A stretch of DNA of 64,000 nt from Sipunculus nudus (GCA_026874595.1 CM049311.1:57374453-57438452); one strand, 5' to 3'. Positions 1 through 12,508 are shown, counted from the stretch's first letter. Notes: a model not told the origin generated them from the sequence alone. Program-made: numbers and translations.

Positions 1-276
1 TAATTAAAATAACGTTGTACTTGTGTGGAACAGTTATCGTTTCGAACTAATAAATATTTATTTAAAGCAACGTTTATGTCTTAATGTATAAAATTTATTT
101 CATTGTATCTGATGTTATAAAATATATAATATATATATATAAAACACTAATATTCAATAAAATATATAACACTTATTTTCAATATAGTATATAATACTAA
201 GAAACAACGGTTGACTTGTTGTCTGAGAAAATATTTTCTCTCTGTTCCACAAATTAAAGTCCGCATGTTACTTCAG
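1..276. other. AT-rich flank, no gene seen
   Basis: Very AT-rich sequence with short ATATAT runs near 120-140. No coding exon, RNA gene or recognisable element is visible. The Helentron-like element begins at its right edge. Confidence 0.6.
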
Positions 277-1958
277 TTTTTAGCTCAGCTGATTGTTAGT
301 CATTAGAGCTATAACGATCACCCTTTGTCCGTCTGTTAACAGAGCACAAATGGTAACCGTTAGACCTAGAAACTTCTAACTGTACATCCAGGGAGGTCCT
401 GGGCAAATCTCCTTGGAAACCCGAAATTAGGTCATGGTGACCTATATTTTGTGACTTACGGGCCGGAAACATGATTTTGAGCACCCAGACAGTCAGACGG
501 GGCACAAATTGTATCCATTAGGCCTAGAAACCTCCAACCTGAAATTTTGAGATATCCTAGGCAAGAGTCCTTGGAAACCTGAAACAAGGTCTTTGTGACC
601 TATATTCTGCGACCTATTGGGAAAAGATGTCATATGATTACCCTGAAGGTCAGATTTGGACAAATCGTATCTGTGGAGCCTAGAATCTTCTAACACAATC
701 TATCCTTGGAGTTTCTAGGCAAATCTCCTTGGAAACCTGAAATTAGGTCATGATGACCTATATTTTATGGCCTACGGGCCGAAAACATGATTTTTAGCAT
801 TCGGACAGTCAGACGGGGCACAAATTGAATCGATAAGAACTAGAATCCTCCAATGTGACTTTTAGGGAGGTCCTAGGCAAATTTCCTTGGAAACCTGAAA
901 TTAGGTCATGGTGACCTATATTTTGTGACCTACAGGCCGAAAACATGATTTCGAGCACCCTGAATGTCAGATGGGGACAAATCGTATATTTGAGGCCTAG
1001 AATCTTTTTACTCAATATATCCTGGGAGTTTCTCGGCAAATCTCCTTGGAAACCTGAAATTAGGTCATAGTGACCTATATTTTGTGACCTATGGGCCAAA
1101 ACATGATTTTAGGCACCCAGACACTCAGATGCGGCACAAATAGTATCCATTAGGCCTTGAATCCTCCAACATGACATTTAGGGAGGTCATAGGCAAATGT
1201 CCTTGGAAACCTGAAATTAGGTCACTGCGACCTATATCCTGCACTAGAAAGTCAGGCAGGGCACACATTGTATCTGTTAGGCCTAGAATCTTCTAATGTA
1301 ACATTCTGAGATGTCCTTGGCCAATGTCCTTGGAAAACTGAAATTAGGTAACCATGACCTATATTTTGCAACCTATCATAAAAAGAGTCATTTAAGCACC
1401 CAGACAGTCAGACCGGGCACAAATTGTATCCATTAGGCCTAGAATTTTTTCATATAAAATTCAGGGAGGTCTTAGTCAAGTGTCCTTGAAAACCAGAAAT
1501 TAGGTCATGGTGACAGGTCTATATTGTGTGACCTATGGGCTGAAAAATGGTTTTGAACACCCAGACAGACAAGGCACAAATTCTATCAATTAGGCCTAGA
1601 ATCTTCTAACATGACATTCATGGAAATCCTTGGCAATTCTCCTTGGAAACCTGAAATTGGATCATGATGACCTATATTCTGCCAGCGATGGACCAGAAAT
1701 ATGATTTTGAGCACACAGACAGACAGACAGGGTACAAATTGTATCCATTTTCCTTGGAACCCTCTGTTGTGAAATCCAGGGGGGGGGGGGTCCTGGGCAG
1801 GTCTCCTATGATTTCCTGAAAATTTTTATTTTTTGTCAATTTTTTTCAACACTGTAACTTTAGCCATAGGCTAGTCTCACAGACAATATATAACATTAAT
1901 AAAAAAAATTAGCACCCAGTCTAAGTTAGTTGAGCGTCATGGCCCATGGGCCACTTGT
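277..1958 (-). repeat. Helentron-like non-autonomous element with about nine ~158-bp tandem units
   Basis: Seen on the minus strand. The 5' end near 1958-1925 carries the palindrome TGGCCCATGGGCCA followed by GACGCTCAACTAAC. The 3' end at 311-281 is an imperfect hairpin of TAGCTC and GAGCTA arms next to a T-run (AAAA on the element strand). Between them, units recur about every 155-160 bp (for example near 429, 588, 745, 903, 1063, 1217, 1350, 1503 and 1663), each with the phrase CCTTGGAAACCTGAAATTAGG. The reverse complement of this unit matches the 50-58 kb arrays, so it is the same family in the opposite orientation. Bivalve 'pearl'/HINE elements, which have a core of roughly 160-bp repeats between conserved ends, are the closest known architecture. 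That assignment is inference. No protein is encoded. Confidence 0.72.
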
Positions 1959-2882
1959 TTATCGAATTGTATTAATAAATCTCTCCATAGAACTGAGCAA
2001 CATGAAACAATCCAGCTAGATCCGCTGATTTATCCAATAAAAAAAAAACTGAAACCAGAGAGAGAAGACAATCTTCCCCATGCAGTCTACCTCAAACATA
2101 CTAAATGAGTTCTTTTAAAAGCCTTCAAAGCCACCTAACTTCTCTAAATGATATAGATAGAATTTGTTGGGTTCTGGAAGGACGTTTAACGAAACTTTTA
2201 AGAGTCTGGTAAGAACGTTTAATTTTAAACTGGTTAAAATGAGCCATAAATCATAAGTTTAATTACGACTGGGATTCAAATAACAATTTGGATCAAGTTA
2301 TTTCCTTCTGCGTGGTACAGTGAATATTTAATTGATTATAGATATAGTATTTGTGGAATCTGTTCTCTGCAACCCGCAGTAATGTAATGCTTGTTTTTAC
2401 ACACACACGCACGCTCATGCACTCTCTCTCTCTCTCTCTTGCCCACACGTCATGCATGCACACACCCAACCCTACACACATACACACTTATACTTCAAAA
2501 TAAACAAGCGTAATCAAGATTCGGCCTACCATTAGGTTTTTTTTATTTAATTTTTTTATAAAAAAAAAATAAACATATAAATTCATATTTGCTCCCTTTA
2601 GGAAGTTAAAAATAATCATAACAGTATATTTATTTTAATTATTTAACAAAAATAATCGTGATTTAATGTTCAAGACATTGTTTCTATATCACAGCTTGTT
2701 TAACAACAGTCAAATTATCCTATAATATCTGTTTGCCCATTCGAAGTCGGCATACACCGATTTGTACATTTGTACCCACTAGATGGCGCCAATTGTTTGA
2801 TTTTACAATAAATGACATGATTAAAAAGCAAAAATTTGTTGTTACTTTACCTATTGACAATGTCAATACTACCATCTCGCTT
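1959..2882. other. Intergenic region downstream of gene A, with a CA/CT microsatellite
   Basis: No gene is visible. A CA-rich and CT-rich microsatellite lies at about 2399-2490. The short frame through 2293-2487 is only a translation of that microsatellite. Confidence 0.55.
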
Positions 2883-2888
2883 TTTATT
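2883..2888 (-). terminator. Candidate polyadenylation signal of actin gene A
   Basis: AATAAA on the minus strand, about 62 nt beyond the TAA/TGA-type stop of gene A. It would give a very short 3' UTR; further AT-rich signals lie beyond it. Motif and position only. Confidence 0.4.
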
Positions 2889-2949
2889 TCGTAAGGAACA
2901 CACCAACTTATAATTCAAAAATATTTACAATTAATATTCTTGCATCAGT

Positions 2950-5900
2950 TCAGAAGCATTTCCTGTGGACTATACTTGGGCCTGATTCATCGTACTCGGT
3001 CTTTGTGATCCACATGTCGGCAAAGCTACTCAAAGAAGAGAGTACCGATCCTCCGATCCACACTGAGTACTTTCGTTCTGGAGGTGCGACGACCTTGACC
3101 TTGATTCCCGATTCTGCAAGGTTGCTAAGCTCCTTGTTCATACGGTCACACAATCCTATAAATTGTAAGTAAGAAAATAAAAATTAAAAATCACGAACTT
3201 TAGAAGGAATCATGTGTCGATATACTCATTTTATAAACAATATTTTAGGTAAGGAATGGTAAAAAAAAAAAACTACAACAAATATTAAAAAAATATTACA
3301 TTTCATCTCGTATCGAATTCCTCTTTATTGCTATAGTAATCGTATGAAGCGAATGTATAGGGCAAGAAATAATGCGCGTTACTGGATATTTAACTTCATT
3401 ACTATAGCTAATGTTGGTATCTATTTAGACCTTTACCAGAAAGGAAGTCTCCGATGGACAGATCATGCGTAAAAATTCTCAATAAATCTTGCGCAAGATA
3501 AAAGTAGCGGCTTGTGCCCGCGTCTCTATAGCAGACAAGTAAATAACTGTCAACACCCAGACCTAATTGTAATGTTCTGTTTCCGTATATCCCCAAATAA
3601 TTATAGTCAACTATGCTGCGTAGTGCCAAATCCGTTACATCTGATTCATAAGAGGGCCTATATACGTGTAGTGCATATGTAAGGCTGGAGAACAATCTTT
3701 CGCGTCTGTTTTGATAGTGATACAATCAAAAAGGATTTGACAATATATTTTAGCTGCCTCTACCTCTGGGCTCTGCCATTCACACATAAGAGGTTCCGAA
3801 GAGGGGGGGGGGGGGGTTGCAACAGCCACACCACCCCATTATCCAGTCCGCCGCAACCTTTTTCAAAAGTGTCAGGCTAATTCAGGCGGCCTGGAACCAC
3901 CTTTTCCGGATTTTAGAACCTTTTTCTTAGATTTGTAACCCCCCCGGCCACAAATCGCCTAAACCATTCTGAGATCCGTATCGATGCAGTCCTCTCATTT
4001 TGTGGATGCGCCTGCGGAGCGCGTCCGTGCGCATTACGGACTAAACGGATCCATGCGGACTAGAGTTGCGTATACACAAAAAAAACCGGCATAACCCATG
4101 AATGTATACTCACTTTTGTAAATGTGTACGTACCCGGAAACATTGTGCTGCCTCCTGACATAACGACACTGTTGTACAGATCACGTCTGATGTCAATATC
4201 ACATTTACTGATAGAATTATGGACCATGTCGTGGATACCCGCCGGTTCCATGCCTGTCACAAAAATACTCAACTTTTAAAACGCATACCAGCAGTTCACC
4301 TGTATGCTAAAAATGATTATAAGAGCTGGTGCGTTTTTAAGGTTTAGGTAAAGGGTTTCCGCCGATGATAAACAGTTTACTCTGAAGTGACTTTTCAACT
4401 ATGTGACAAGATAAATATATTGACTATATAAAGGACGGTCTCCATTATCGGAGGAACATACAGAGCTGCACACAATTAAGACGGTCAAATTTATTGTTTC
4501 CTATATAATACATCAAAGGTATATTTCGTTACAAAGTTCAAAATCAGAATAATACACTTTAATCATTTCGACGAAATTATTGACTGAAAGTGAGTTATCG
4601 TGTTTTTTTATATAAATTCTAAAAATGCTTGACCTATATACCTAAAAATGACGGCTGAAATAAACACTCTGGAGCCCGAAAACGCTCATTGCCAATGGTA
4701 ACAAGATTACCGTCTGGAAGTTGGTACGTTTTTTCAAGACTAGAGCTTTCCATTGATAATCTCATCTCCTTTTCGAAGTCAAGGGCAACATAGCACACTT
4801 TTTCTTTCATATCTCTAACAATTTGTTTTTCAGCTGCAAGAACAGATGCAAATAATATGTTCAATCTTCGTGAGATAAATAAGTGAACCATCAAGGTTTA
4901 CTTTTGAGAAATATATACAGCTTTATCAATGCATAAACAATACGGATAATATTAGCTTCCCTTTTCCTGTAATGCATTTTATTATCATACTTTAATATAA
5001 GCATAGTTATATACAAATAAAATAAACGGTAGAGCTTGTTTTAAAATATAAATGCAGTGTATTATACTGATTGTTTAATGCAGTATAACCACATTAAGTC
5101 GAGCTCGGATAAGTCGATTTCCCGCGTGTGTCGAGGTCCATTATGAAGAAACCCCTCACTGTTTTAACTCCCTTTTCAGTCGATTTCGGATATGTTGAAA
5201 TACGTAAAGTGTCCATGGTTGCAATTATCTTTTGCAATGTGTGTGGGTGTTAGGAGGGGGGGAGGGGACTTCGTTTCACGGAATTTATCGTTTCGATCGT
5301 ATTCATGACAGAGGAAAGTAAAATATATTGCACATCAGTTACGTCGAAGTAAAACCATTAATCACTTCGACGCCGCCATGGTTTATTATATAAATTAACT
5401 GTACTACTGTTATTACAATACAAGGAACGGGAAACCGCGGCGCGTCAAACGACAAAATATCAAGACTGAAATTATACTGACCAGAAGAGGTGAAGCTGTA
5501 CCCCCGCTCATGTAAAATCCTGCACAGGTTCGCCGTCAAATCTCTTCCTGCCAGGTCCATACGGGATATTGCGTGATTTGTAGAATAACCTGCAGTATAT
5601 AAACAAGACAATGTACTGTATTAAAAAAACATTGCATAGATTAACACCTGTCGGTCGTAACATTTATTATGGTTCTTGTATTTGACTTTTTTTATCGAAC
5701 AAACCCATTACCCTTCATCATTACCACAGGCACTTGTTTCCAGCACTAAAATGGCCTAAAAACCGTATAGACACATTGAGTATGGGCGATATACCCGTAC
5801 TCAATGTGTCTACGGTTTCTAGGCCATTTTAGTGCCGGAAACAAGTGCTTGTGATCATTACAACCAGCTGATGATGTATTCTGCAAATGTCGTTTAATAC

Positions 5901-6506
5901 GTTTTTCTTAATTATGCAAACTTTGGCGGTGACCATGAGCATAACTGGCAAGTTCTAGGTGCTACCACCGGTTATTAATCCAAACCCCTATTTGAACCCC
6001 TTGTTTACCAACTCCCGCGCCATATCACTTTGCTATAACTGGAAAAACCTAAAATGAACAACCCTGCCTCTATTTTACAATGATTCGCTTGCGCAGACGA
6101 TGCATGTAGGGCGACCTCTGGAGGAGATCTGCATACCTACCCTCGTAAATGGGAACAACGTGTGACACACCGTCCCCGGAATCAAACACAATCCCCGTAG
6201 TCCTGCCAGACGAGTACAGCGACATGACGGCCTGGATGGCCACGTAGAAGGCGGGAACGCTGAACGTCTCAAACATGATCTGTACGTTCAAACGAGAAAA
6301 TCCATCGTTAAACAGAGTTTTCTGACGAGGGGCGACGCGCACAACATAATGATTAAGAGCCTGTCACAATTATTTTCTTGAATTATCATAGAACACGGTT
6401 ACCGGGATTATTTTTTATTTTGACAGAAAAATCATTACCTTGATTACTCCTTTATTGTTCAATCGAGTCAAATGTGGAACTTGAATATATTTGACTATAA
6501 TTGACT

Positions 6507-6572
<66 letters not shown>

Positions 6573-8566
6573 CAAGTATTCATACCACTTTGCTCTCTCT
6601 ACCAGGGGCTTTTTGAAATTTTGTCAGGTTAAATTTGGTTATTATGTGATACGGCGTTAGAGGTATTATTATGTAAGGAGAGCTGGGTATCTGAGTCAAA
6701 GATGAACATTTTACGACATATTGCCAAACTGTTCCTTTAATTTAACAAATTGTAAATTATAGGAAAATTATGCCAAGAAAATAATTTATTAGTTAGACGT
6801 GTTAAAGTATATACCCAAGATTACACTACTTGAAAATGAAAATAAAATTTAGACCTGGTCAGTATCAGTAAATATTATCATCATCAAAGTTGGAATGTTT
6901 AAAAAAAAGATTGCTTTTACTTTTTTTTATTAGAAGCGCATTAATAAAATATTATTATTGCGGAAAATATTTCAGCTTTCTTCAGTTTAATCATGAAGTT
7001 AGGTCGTACTTGTGTCATTTTCTCCCTGTTTGCCTTGGGGTTGAGCGGAGCTTCTGTCAGGAGGGTGGGGTGTTCCTCCGGCGCCACCCGTAGTTCGTTG
7101 TAGAAGGTGTGGTGCCAGATCTTCTCCATGTCGTCCCAGTTGGTGACGATGCCGTGTTCTACTGGGTATCTGAGTGACAGGACCCCCCGCCGAGCCTGGG
7201 CCTCATCTCCGACATAATTATCCTTTGATCCCAAGCCTACCATCATTATCTGTCAGGGTTACAGAGAGTTAATTTGTTAACAATTTTGTTGAAACTTTAA
7301 ATATGTATTCGCCACCAGATGTCGCCATCGCCACCCACAGGTTCTGCTCTTTTCCATGCGATTGATAATTGACATTTCTCTTGCCAGAACAAAATCCACA
7401 TTTTGTTGTGTCCTGTTTCCCCTCAAGAAAGATCTGGATATGATAGTTTTAAGAATATGTCGTTTGAGTCTTAAGTTCTAGAGAAACTGCTATCAGACAA
7501 TATAATATTCTTGAAGTAAGCTCTTTTTTTATTTTCTATTAATTTTTGTTGCAGGGCAGTATCACAGGCTTCCAGTCATTTTATATCCTGGTTTTAACCA
7601 GGCCCGGTGACTACTGCTCCAGCGGGTTCTGGGTGTGTAGCCGTCCCCATTGCTAAGTCATACCGCCGAAGAACCCCTGAAAGGTGCACTCGTCTGCGAG
7701 TGTAACACGGCCGTGGGGCACTACCTTCCCATTAAGCCAGCAGAGCGCTCACCCTGGGTGGGGGCCGACCGTGAAAAATCTCACCGCCTCGGCACGGATC
7801 CGAACTCATGATCTCCCTATAAGTCCAGTATAAAAACTTTTTATAACAAGTTTATTTTACATCAATATTGGTTATACATAATATATGGGCTTTCAGTTCA
7901 AAATTTAAAAAAATAACCTCTAAGAAAAAGTGTATCATACATTGTGGAACAACATGTGCATCCCCCCCCCCAGCTACAAAGTATGCCATAGAGTACTGCT
8001 CGCATTGAACAGGGATTTTGGCGTAATTTCAGTAAATTAATCAGAGTACACCTTTATTATTAATATATCATTTCCATAGATACGCCCCCAATTTCTATAG
8101 CATCAATTTACAAACGTAACATTTATACAGGGCGGATCCGGGATTAAGGAAAAGGTGAGCTCTAACCAATGATGACTTGTGATAAAACCTAAAAAAGGTC
8201 CCCAGGTCCGGAAGGGGGGAGGGGGGTCCAGGGCCGAACAAATTGGTCTCAACCCCTTTAAAAAGGTTGTGGCGGGTGAAAATGGGGGAGTCCGGACCCC
8301 CTGGCCCCCCTTTGGATCCCGTTCTGCATTATACGATAATATGTGATATTCTTATCAGCAAGGTTTTTTTTTATATAGTTGGACGGGGGATTTGTATGGG
8401 GATTTGCACCTTAAAATAAAGTATTTACCTGATATCTGGGCCTTCCGACGACAGCGGGGAAAACTGCTCGGGGACCGTCGTCCCCTGCGAACCCAGCCTT
8501 GCACATTCCTGAGCCGTTGTCGATTACAACACCCTGGATTTCACTGGCATCATCAGCAGACGTCAT
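2950..8566 (-). CDS. Actin paralogue A (seven coding exons, 380 aa)
   Basis: Actin: ATP-binding protein that polymerises into cytoskeletal or thin filaments. Exons in transcript order: 8566-8429, 7249-7010, 6279-6141, 5589-5482, 4833-4642, 4253-4134, 3155-2950. They sum to 1143 nt, 380 aa plus stop, with GT-AG at all six introns and matching phases (0,0,1,1,1,1). The phosphate-1 loop [11 protein letters not shown], phosphate-2 loop [25 protein letters not shown] (with the His usually methylated), [12 protein letters not shown] and terminal HRKCF are all present. Family length is about 375-376 aa; the extra residues are at the N terminus. Substitutions at usually invariant sites include STNHAI for the common ALPHAI and APECLFQP for CPEALFQP, so it is a divergent paralogue; muscle or cytoplasmic class cannot be assigned. 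Reading frames are intact. The start is the only in-frame ATG preceding the conserved N terminus. A leader intron upstream is likely, with an AG at 8573-8572. Confidence 0.93.
5725..5853. repeat. Long hairpin in gene A intron 4
   Basis: Two arms of about 60 bp (5725-5786 and 5794-5853) are near-perfect reverse complements around a 7-nt loop. Matching phrases are CTAAAATGGCCTA against TAGGCCATTTTAG, and GACACATTGAGTA against TACTCAATGTGTC. It may be a hairpin MITE remnant; a structured RNA is possible but unsupported. Confidence 0.8.
6512..6569. repeat. (TA)n microsatellite in gene A intron 2
   Basis: Uninterrupted TA dinucleotides for nearly 60 bp in the intron between exons 2 and 3 of gene A. 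Confidence 0.95.
7553..7830. repeat. SINE-like fragment in gene A intron 1
   Basis: A GC-richer block in an AT-rich intron, matching a second copy at 9897-10084. Shared phrases include AGGGCAGTATCACA, CCCATTGCT and AAGGYGCACTC. Read on the minus strand, the right end contains GAGTTCGGATCC, which resembles a tRNA B box (GGTTCGANTCC). No convincing A box precedes it, so this would be a 5'-truncated tRNA-derived SINE. The SINE call is inference; the two-copy similarity is seen directly. Confidence 0.5.
8128..8326. mobile_element. hAT-like non-autonomous element in gene A intron 1
   Basis: Begins CAGGGCGGATCC and ends GGATCCCGTTCTG, giving imperfect terminal inverted repeats. The 8-bp flanks CATTTATA and CATTATAC are similar but not identical. 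The ends and 8-bp duplication suit a hAT MITE. The interior has G-rich and C-rich runs and no ORF. Confidence 0.45.
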
Positions 8567-8584
8567 TTTAACCTATTTGTGTAG

Positions 8585-9225
8585 ACGGGGATGTATTTCC
8601 GTAGGAATTTGATGCCCAAATTGCGGAAATGACTGATTTACCATAAACAGGATATGAACTAATGGAAAATGTTAGGTAACAAATTCACCCTTGGGAATTA
8701 TTGAGTGTTGGGGATATAGTGTACTTGCACGTGTAACAGAACGACGTTTTCTTAGGAATTGAATAAGATCGTGTTTGCTTTCATTTTATTTGCACTTAAG
8801 CTGATGAATGAATGCAGGTTATACTTATTTTATGCACCCTGTGACCCCAAGGAATCCAAGATGGCCACCACTGCAGTCTTAACATAGCGATAATGCTATT
8901 ATACCGAGGTTGTCTCTTAAAACTTAATGATATTGGATTGATTTTCTATGTCTTGAATGTGTTCTGTCGATTGCAACTAAAAAGGATTTTGTATGAGCTC
9001 TGTAGCCCAAGGGAATCCAAAAGGGCGGCCTTGGCAATCTTAACATAGAGATAATGATAAAACTTAATAATATTAAATAATTGGATCGATTTATACTTTT
9101 TTTAAATGTGTTCTGTTAATTGCAACTAACCAGGAGTTGTCGGAAGTTACAGAGGGTACGCAAGGTCAAAATCAAATGTATGTACTAATATTTTAAAGCA
9201 TAAAATATCTTGGGCACTACACTGT
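8585..9225 (-). repeat. Dispersed repeat, copy 1, directly upstream of gene A exon 1
   Basis: The minus strand of this block matches plus-strand 12639-12985. Shared phrases are GGCCATCTTGGATT, AATTTGTTACCTAACAT, ATTTGGGCATY and AATTCCTACGG. This copy has an extra internal unit of about 180 bp. The copies form an inverted pair 3.4 kb apart. Class unknown; no ORF. Its end lies about 20 bp from the coding start of gene A. Confidence 0.6.
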
Positions 9226-9896
9226 CAAATGTGATATGGTGATCAAAAGGAAATAAACCTGATGAAATTGACGCTCGCGATCTGTTTTTTTATATTGCTG
9301 ATTCTCTCACAGTATAGTACTACATGGTTTAGGTTACCACAAAACAAACATTTAGAATCATTTTGTGTGGTTATATGGAAGATTCCAAGATTTCAAAATC
9401 CTTGTTTGTGGTCTTGATACAGAAATATTCATGTCATATTAAACTGTTCCAAGTACCTTGTAGAACAGGGGGATAAGTAGAAACCGTTGTCTGGATATTT
9501 TATATTTCTCTATAGTTTATCTGAATATGAGCTGAAACAGGTCTTGTTGTTACAAGTTATAGATAAGGTACTTTTAAAAGCTAAAAGGAGACAAATAATG
9601 CACACGCAAAAATAATCAGCCATATTTGATCAACAGAAAAGAAGGCACATCTGCATATGTTAAATAGCATATGAGTACGCATTATTCCTAAAGGAAAGTT
9701 TGTACATTACGGGAATACAAATATCTCTACGGTACACTTGTTGGATAAAACGGACCATGTAGATCCGGGCATAAAAGCTAACACCACGGATGAATCCTTC
9801 TTTATTTTTTTTTGTGGAGGTAGCCGCCTCCATTTTTAATGCAACTTAACTACATGTATGTACATCTACAGATTTCTATTCAGGTTTCGGACTAGG

Positions 9897-10084
9897 TGAC
9901 AGGGCAGTATCACACGTTTCTTCTCATTTTGTCCTGGTGTTCCCCAAGGGCTACTGCACCTGTGGGTCCTTGGTGCGTAATCATCCCCATTGCTGGGTCA
10001 TACCATCGAGGATCCCCCGAAAGGCGCACTCATTTTGGAGTTAAGCACGGCCCTTAGGCACGACCTTCCCATTACGCGTGGATG
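9897..10084. repeat. SINE-like fragment, second copy
   Basis: Similar over most of its length to 7553-7740 in gene A intron 1, same orientation, diverged, and lacking the B-box-like end. No ORF. Confidence 0.5.
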
Positions 10085-10089
10085 GAATC

Positions 10090-11700
10090 ACTGTCGAGTG
10101 TGCATCAACCAGGGGATGTAAATGTCATAATGATGTCAACCATCAGCTGTTTCCAGTGGTGAAAACTGCCCCCCCCCCCGGCTCTTTAAGTGCCAACACC
10201 TCTCATGTTATTTGATTTTTTTTCCCATTTATACGTGATTTTGTTTTTGTTTTAAGATTTCATTTTTCTTCCCCAGCAATTAAATTATTTATTGACGTAT
10301 GTGGGATGTGTTCCGTTAAGATAACATATAAATATTTGTATACTTAGGAAAGGGGTCTTTCCTTAATTGCATTCTGCGTGGTGCAGAGCGCCCAGTCTGG
10401 GTTGGTGTCGGCTGTTACTCTTACATGTGCTCTGCCTAGACTGCAGAAGTAAGTAAATTTGCAAAGTTAAACATAAGCTTCCACATAAATTATTTTACCA
10501 CGAAAATTAAATTTGTTGTTATTTTGTGACTGGTTAACTTGGAAACACATGAATCAATATGCAACATACAATTGAATGTATGCACCATGCAGTTTATTTC
10601 CTGAATATCAACTTGTAAAAATATAAATATTAAAGCTAAGCCCCACTAAGGTTTAACCACATTATCCAAAGACATTTAATGGAATATTATTTGTGGGGCA
10701 GAAAATTCTAATATTTCTTATGTGAATAATGCCCCAAAATATTTCTCTTCTAATTGCATATTTAAAACTTTCTCCCTATACAGGAGGCGTTATTTATATC
10801 AAGGTTTTCATATCGTATGCACAGAGAAACGTTGGGAAGAAAACGTTTGAGGCTTTTATCATGCGATTATACTACCTTGTTATTACAGGTTTTTTGATTC
10901 ATGAATTGACAACTGATTTCAACATATTTTTTAATTTCAATGTCTTTATTCCCCCGATATTACCAACGATATTACCAACTTGTATAACAGGTATGTAATA
11001 AAGAGTATGATCATGCAGTAGAGTGTTTCTAAATTAAGGAGGGAACCTTCACCAGAGATCTTCCATTTTTTCTCGAATTCAAGAACAGCGGCGCAGATTG
11101 CCCAATTTAACACTTAATCTCTTATCCAGCATCATCGGCCTCCGTAGTTGCATGGTCAACGGTTTCGCCAAAAAAATTATATAATAGGACTAAAGCAGAA
11201 AAATAAATTTCCGATGTTCCAACTGACTGTCTTTCAGGCATTGCTGTGCCTTAGGATTAAATAAAAATACATAATTTCAACCATATTCAAGATTAATCCA
11301 TGTTGACTTTACCTGCATACATATATATGGTCACTTGAAACAGTTATCCTTATATTACATATTCCACTGCCCATCTCAATATTAATCGAATAAGTTCTAA
11401 GCGTATCTTATAACCAGCTGCTGTGGCATTCTGGTTTTCTAAGAACGCGCAACTTCTGGTCGATGCAGACCTGATACTTATTCCTGATATTATCATCCGT
11501 GGTAGTGGTATCTAAATCTTGAGGTGCTTGGTCCGATTATCCGACATTAACATACGGTGTTCTTAAAGATACATGTATTCGAATTCGCCAGATGCCATTT
11601 ACATGTACACACTTAACATTTTTTACGGACCGAATCAGTATGACCCTGTGCACGTGCAGATGCTTTGTCTTCTTTTGTCAGGGCAGCATAGTTTCCTGTT
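10090..11700. other. Intergenic, no gene recognised
   Basis: AT-rich sequence with only short open frames, none with a recognisable domain. It could contain part of the gene A leader intron if the promoter near 13.8 kb is real. Confidence 0.5.
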
Positions 11701-11701
11701 A

Positions 11702-11766
11702 TACTATTTCCATCATGTTGTGACAATTACAATAATTGTAATTGTCACAACATGATGGAAATAGTA
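11702..11766. repeat. Perfect 65-bp palindrome
   Basis: Two 32-bp arms around a single central base at 11734 are exact reverse complements. The left arm includes TTTCCATCATGTTGTGACAA and the right arm its complement. Identity stops abruptly at both ends. No element is recognised around it. Confidence 0.95.
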
Positions 11767-12052
11767 ATAATAGCTGACCTATTCCCGCCTATATTCAAGT
11801 AAACTCAAAACATATTCAGACAAAGGTTTTTAATGCTCGTCGAAGTGTACCAGGCGTCTAGAATAGTTAACAGGCCATAGGTTGTTCCTGTAACAGGATC
11901 AGCAAGGCTGTTTTAATCTTTATTACTACCCACACAAATTGATTTCAAAATGTTTGTTTCGTATTAATACTGTTGCCGATTAACACTAAGCAATAAATCA
12001 GCAGAGAATCAGCAATATGTGAAATATGTAACACGTACATCAATTTCATGTT

Positions 12053-12508
12053 TTAAAGGGGCCAAATCATCTTTATAACTTAAAGATAATCCCTTGGAGA
12101 TTTTGTTCAAAATAAGCCAGAAAACGTTGACATCACGCACACTGGCTGCTTGTTTTGTTAATATCAACGTGTTAATACTATGTGAGGGCCCGCCAAAGTA
12201 AAAAAAAATTCAACAATGGCATCGGACAGCAAGTCAGATAAGCGAGAGTTTTGCAAATGGCGTTTGCAACAAATAACCTCTTGTGCCTCTGCAAATACGC
12301 CACATAACATATTAGGTTACATTGTTTTCCCCTTTGTCAACATTGCTGTGTTTACAAACATGTTGTTGATCAACAAGTTCATACATCCTTCACGGAGGTA
12401 TTGTAAGAACTTTCCAAAACCAGAATTCCTTTAGATCAATAATATATACAGAGAGAAGCCAGAAATCACAAATTCTCTTTCAAAATGGAGGTGAATGGGC
12501 ACCTTTAA
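12053..12508 (+). mobile_element. TTAA-flanked MITE, copy 1
   Basis: Starts TTAA-AGGGGCC and ends GGGCACCT-TTAA, so TTAA flanks short inverted ends AGGGGCC/AGGTGCC. A second copy lies inverted at 30362-30811 with similarity throughout, including GGGCCCGCCAAA, ATGGCGTTTTGCAACAA in copy 2 and TACATCCTTCACGAAGG. TTAA target sites fit piggyBac- or Kolobok-type transposons. The 72-codon frame inside is not kept in copy 2 and is not treated as a gene. Confidence 0.7.

Noticed and set aside
12216-12434. 72-codon frame starting MASDSKSD
   Set aside because: It lies wholly in the TTAA MITE, and the second copy at 30362-30811 does not keep the frame.
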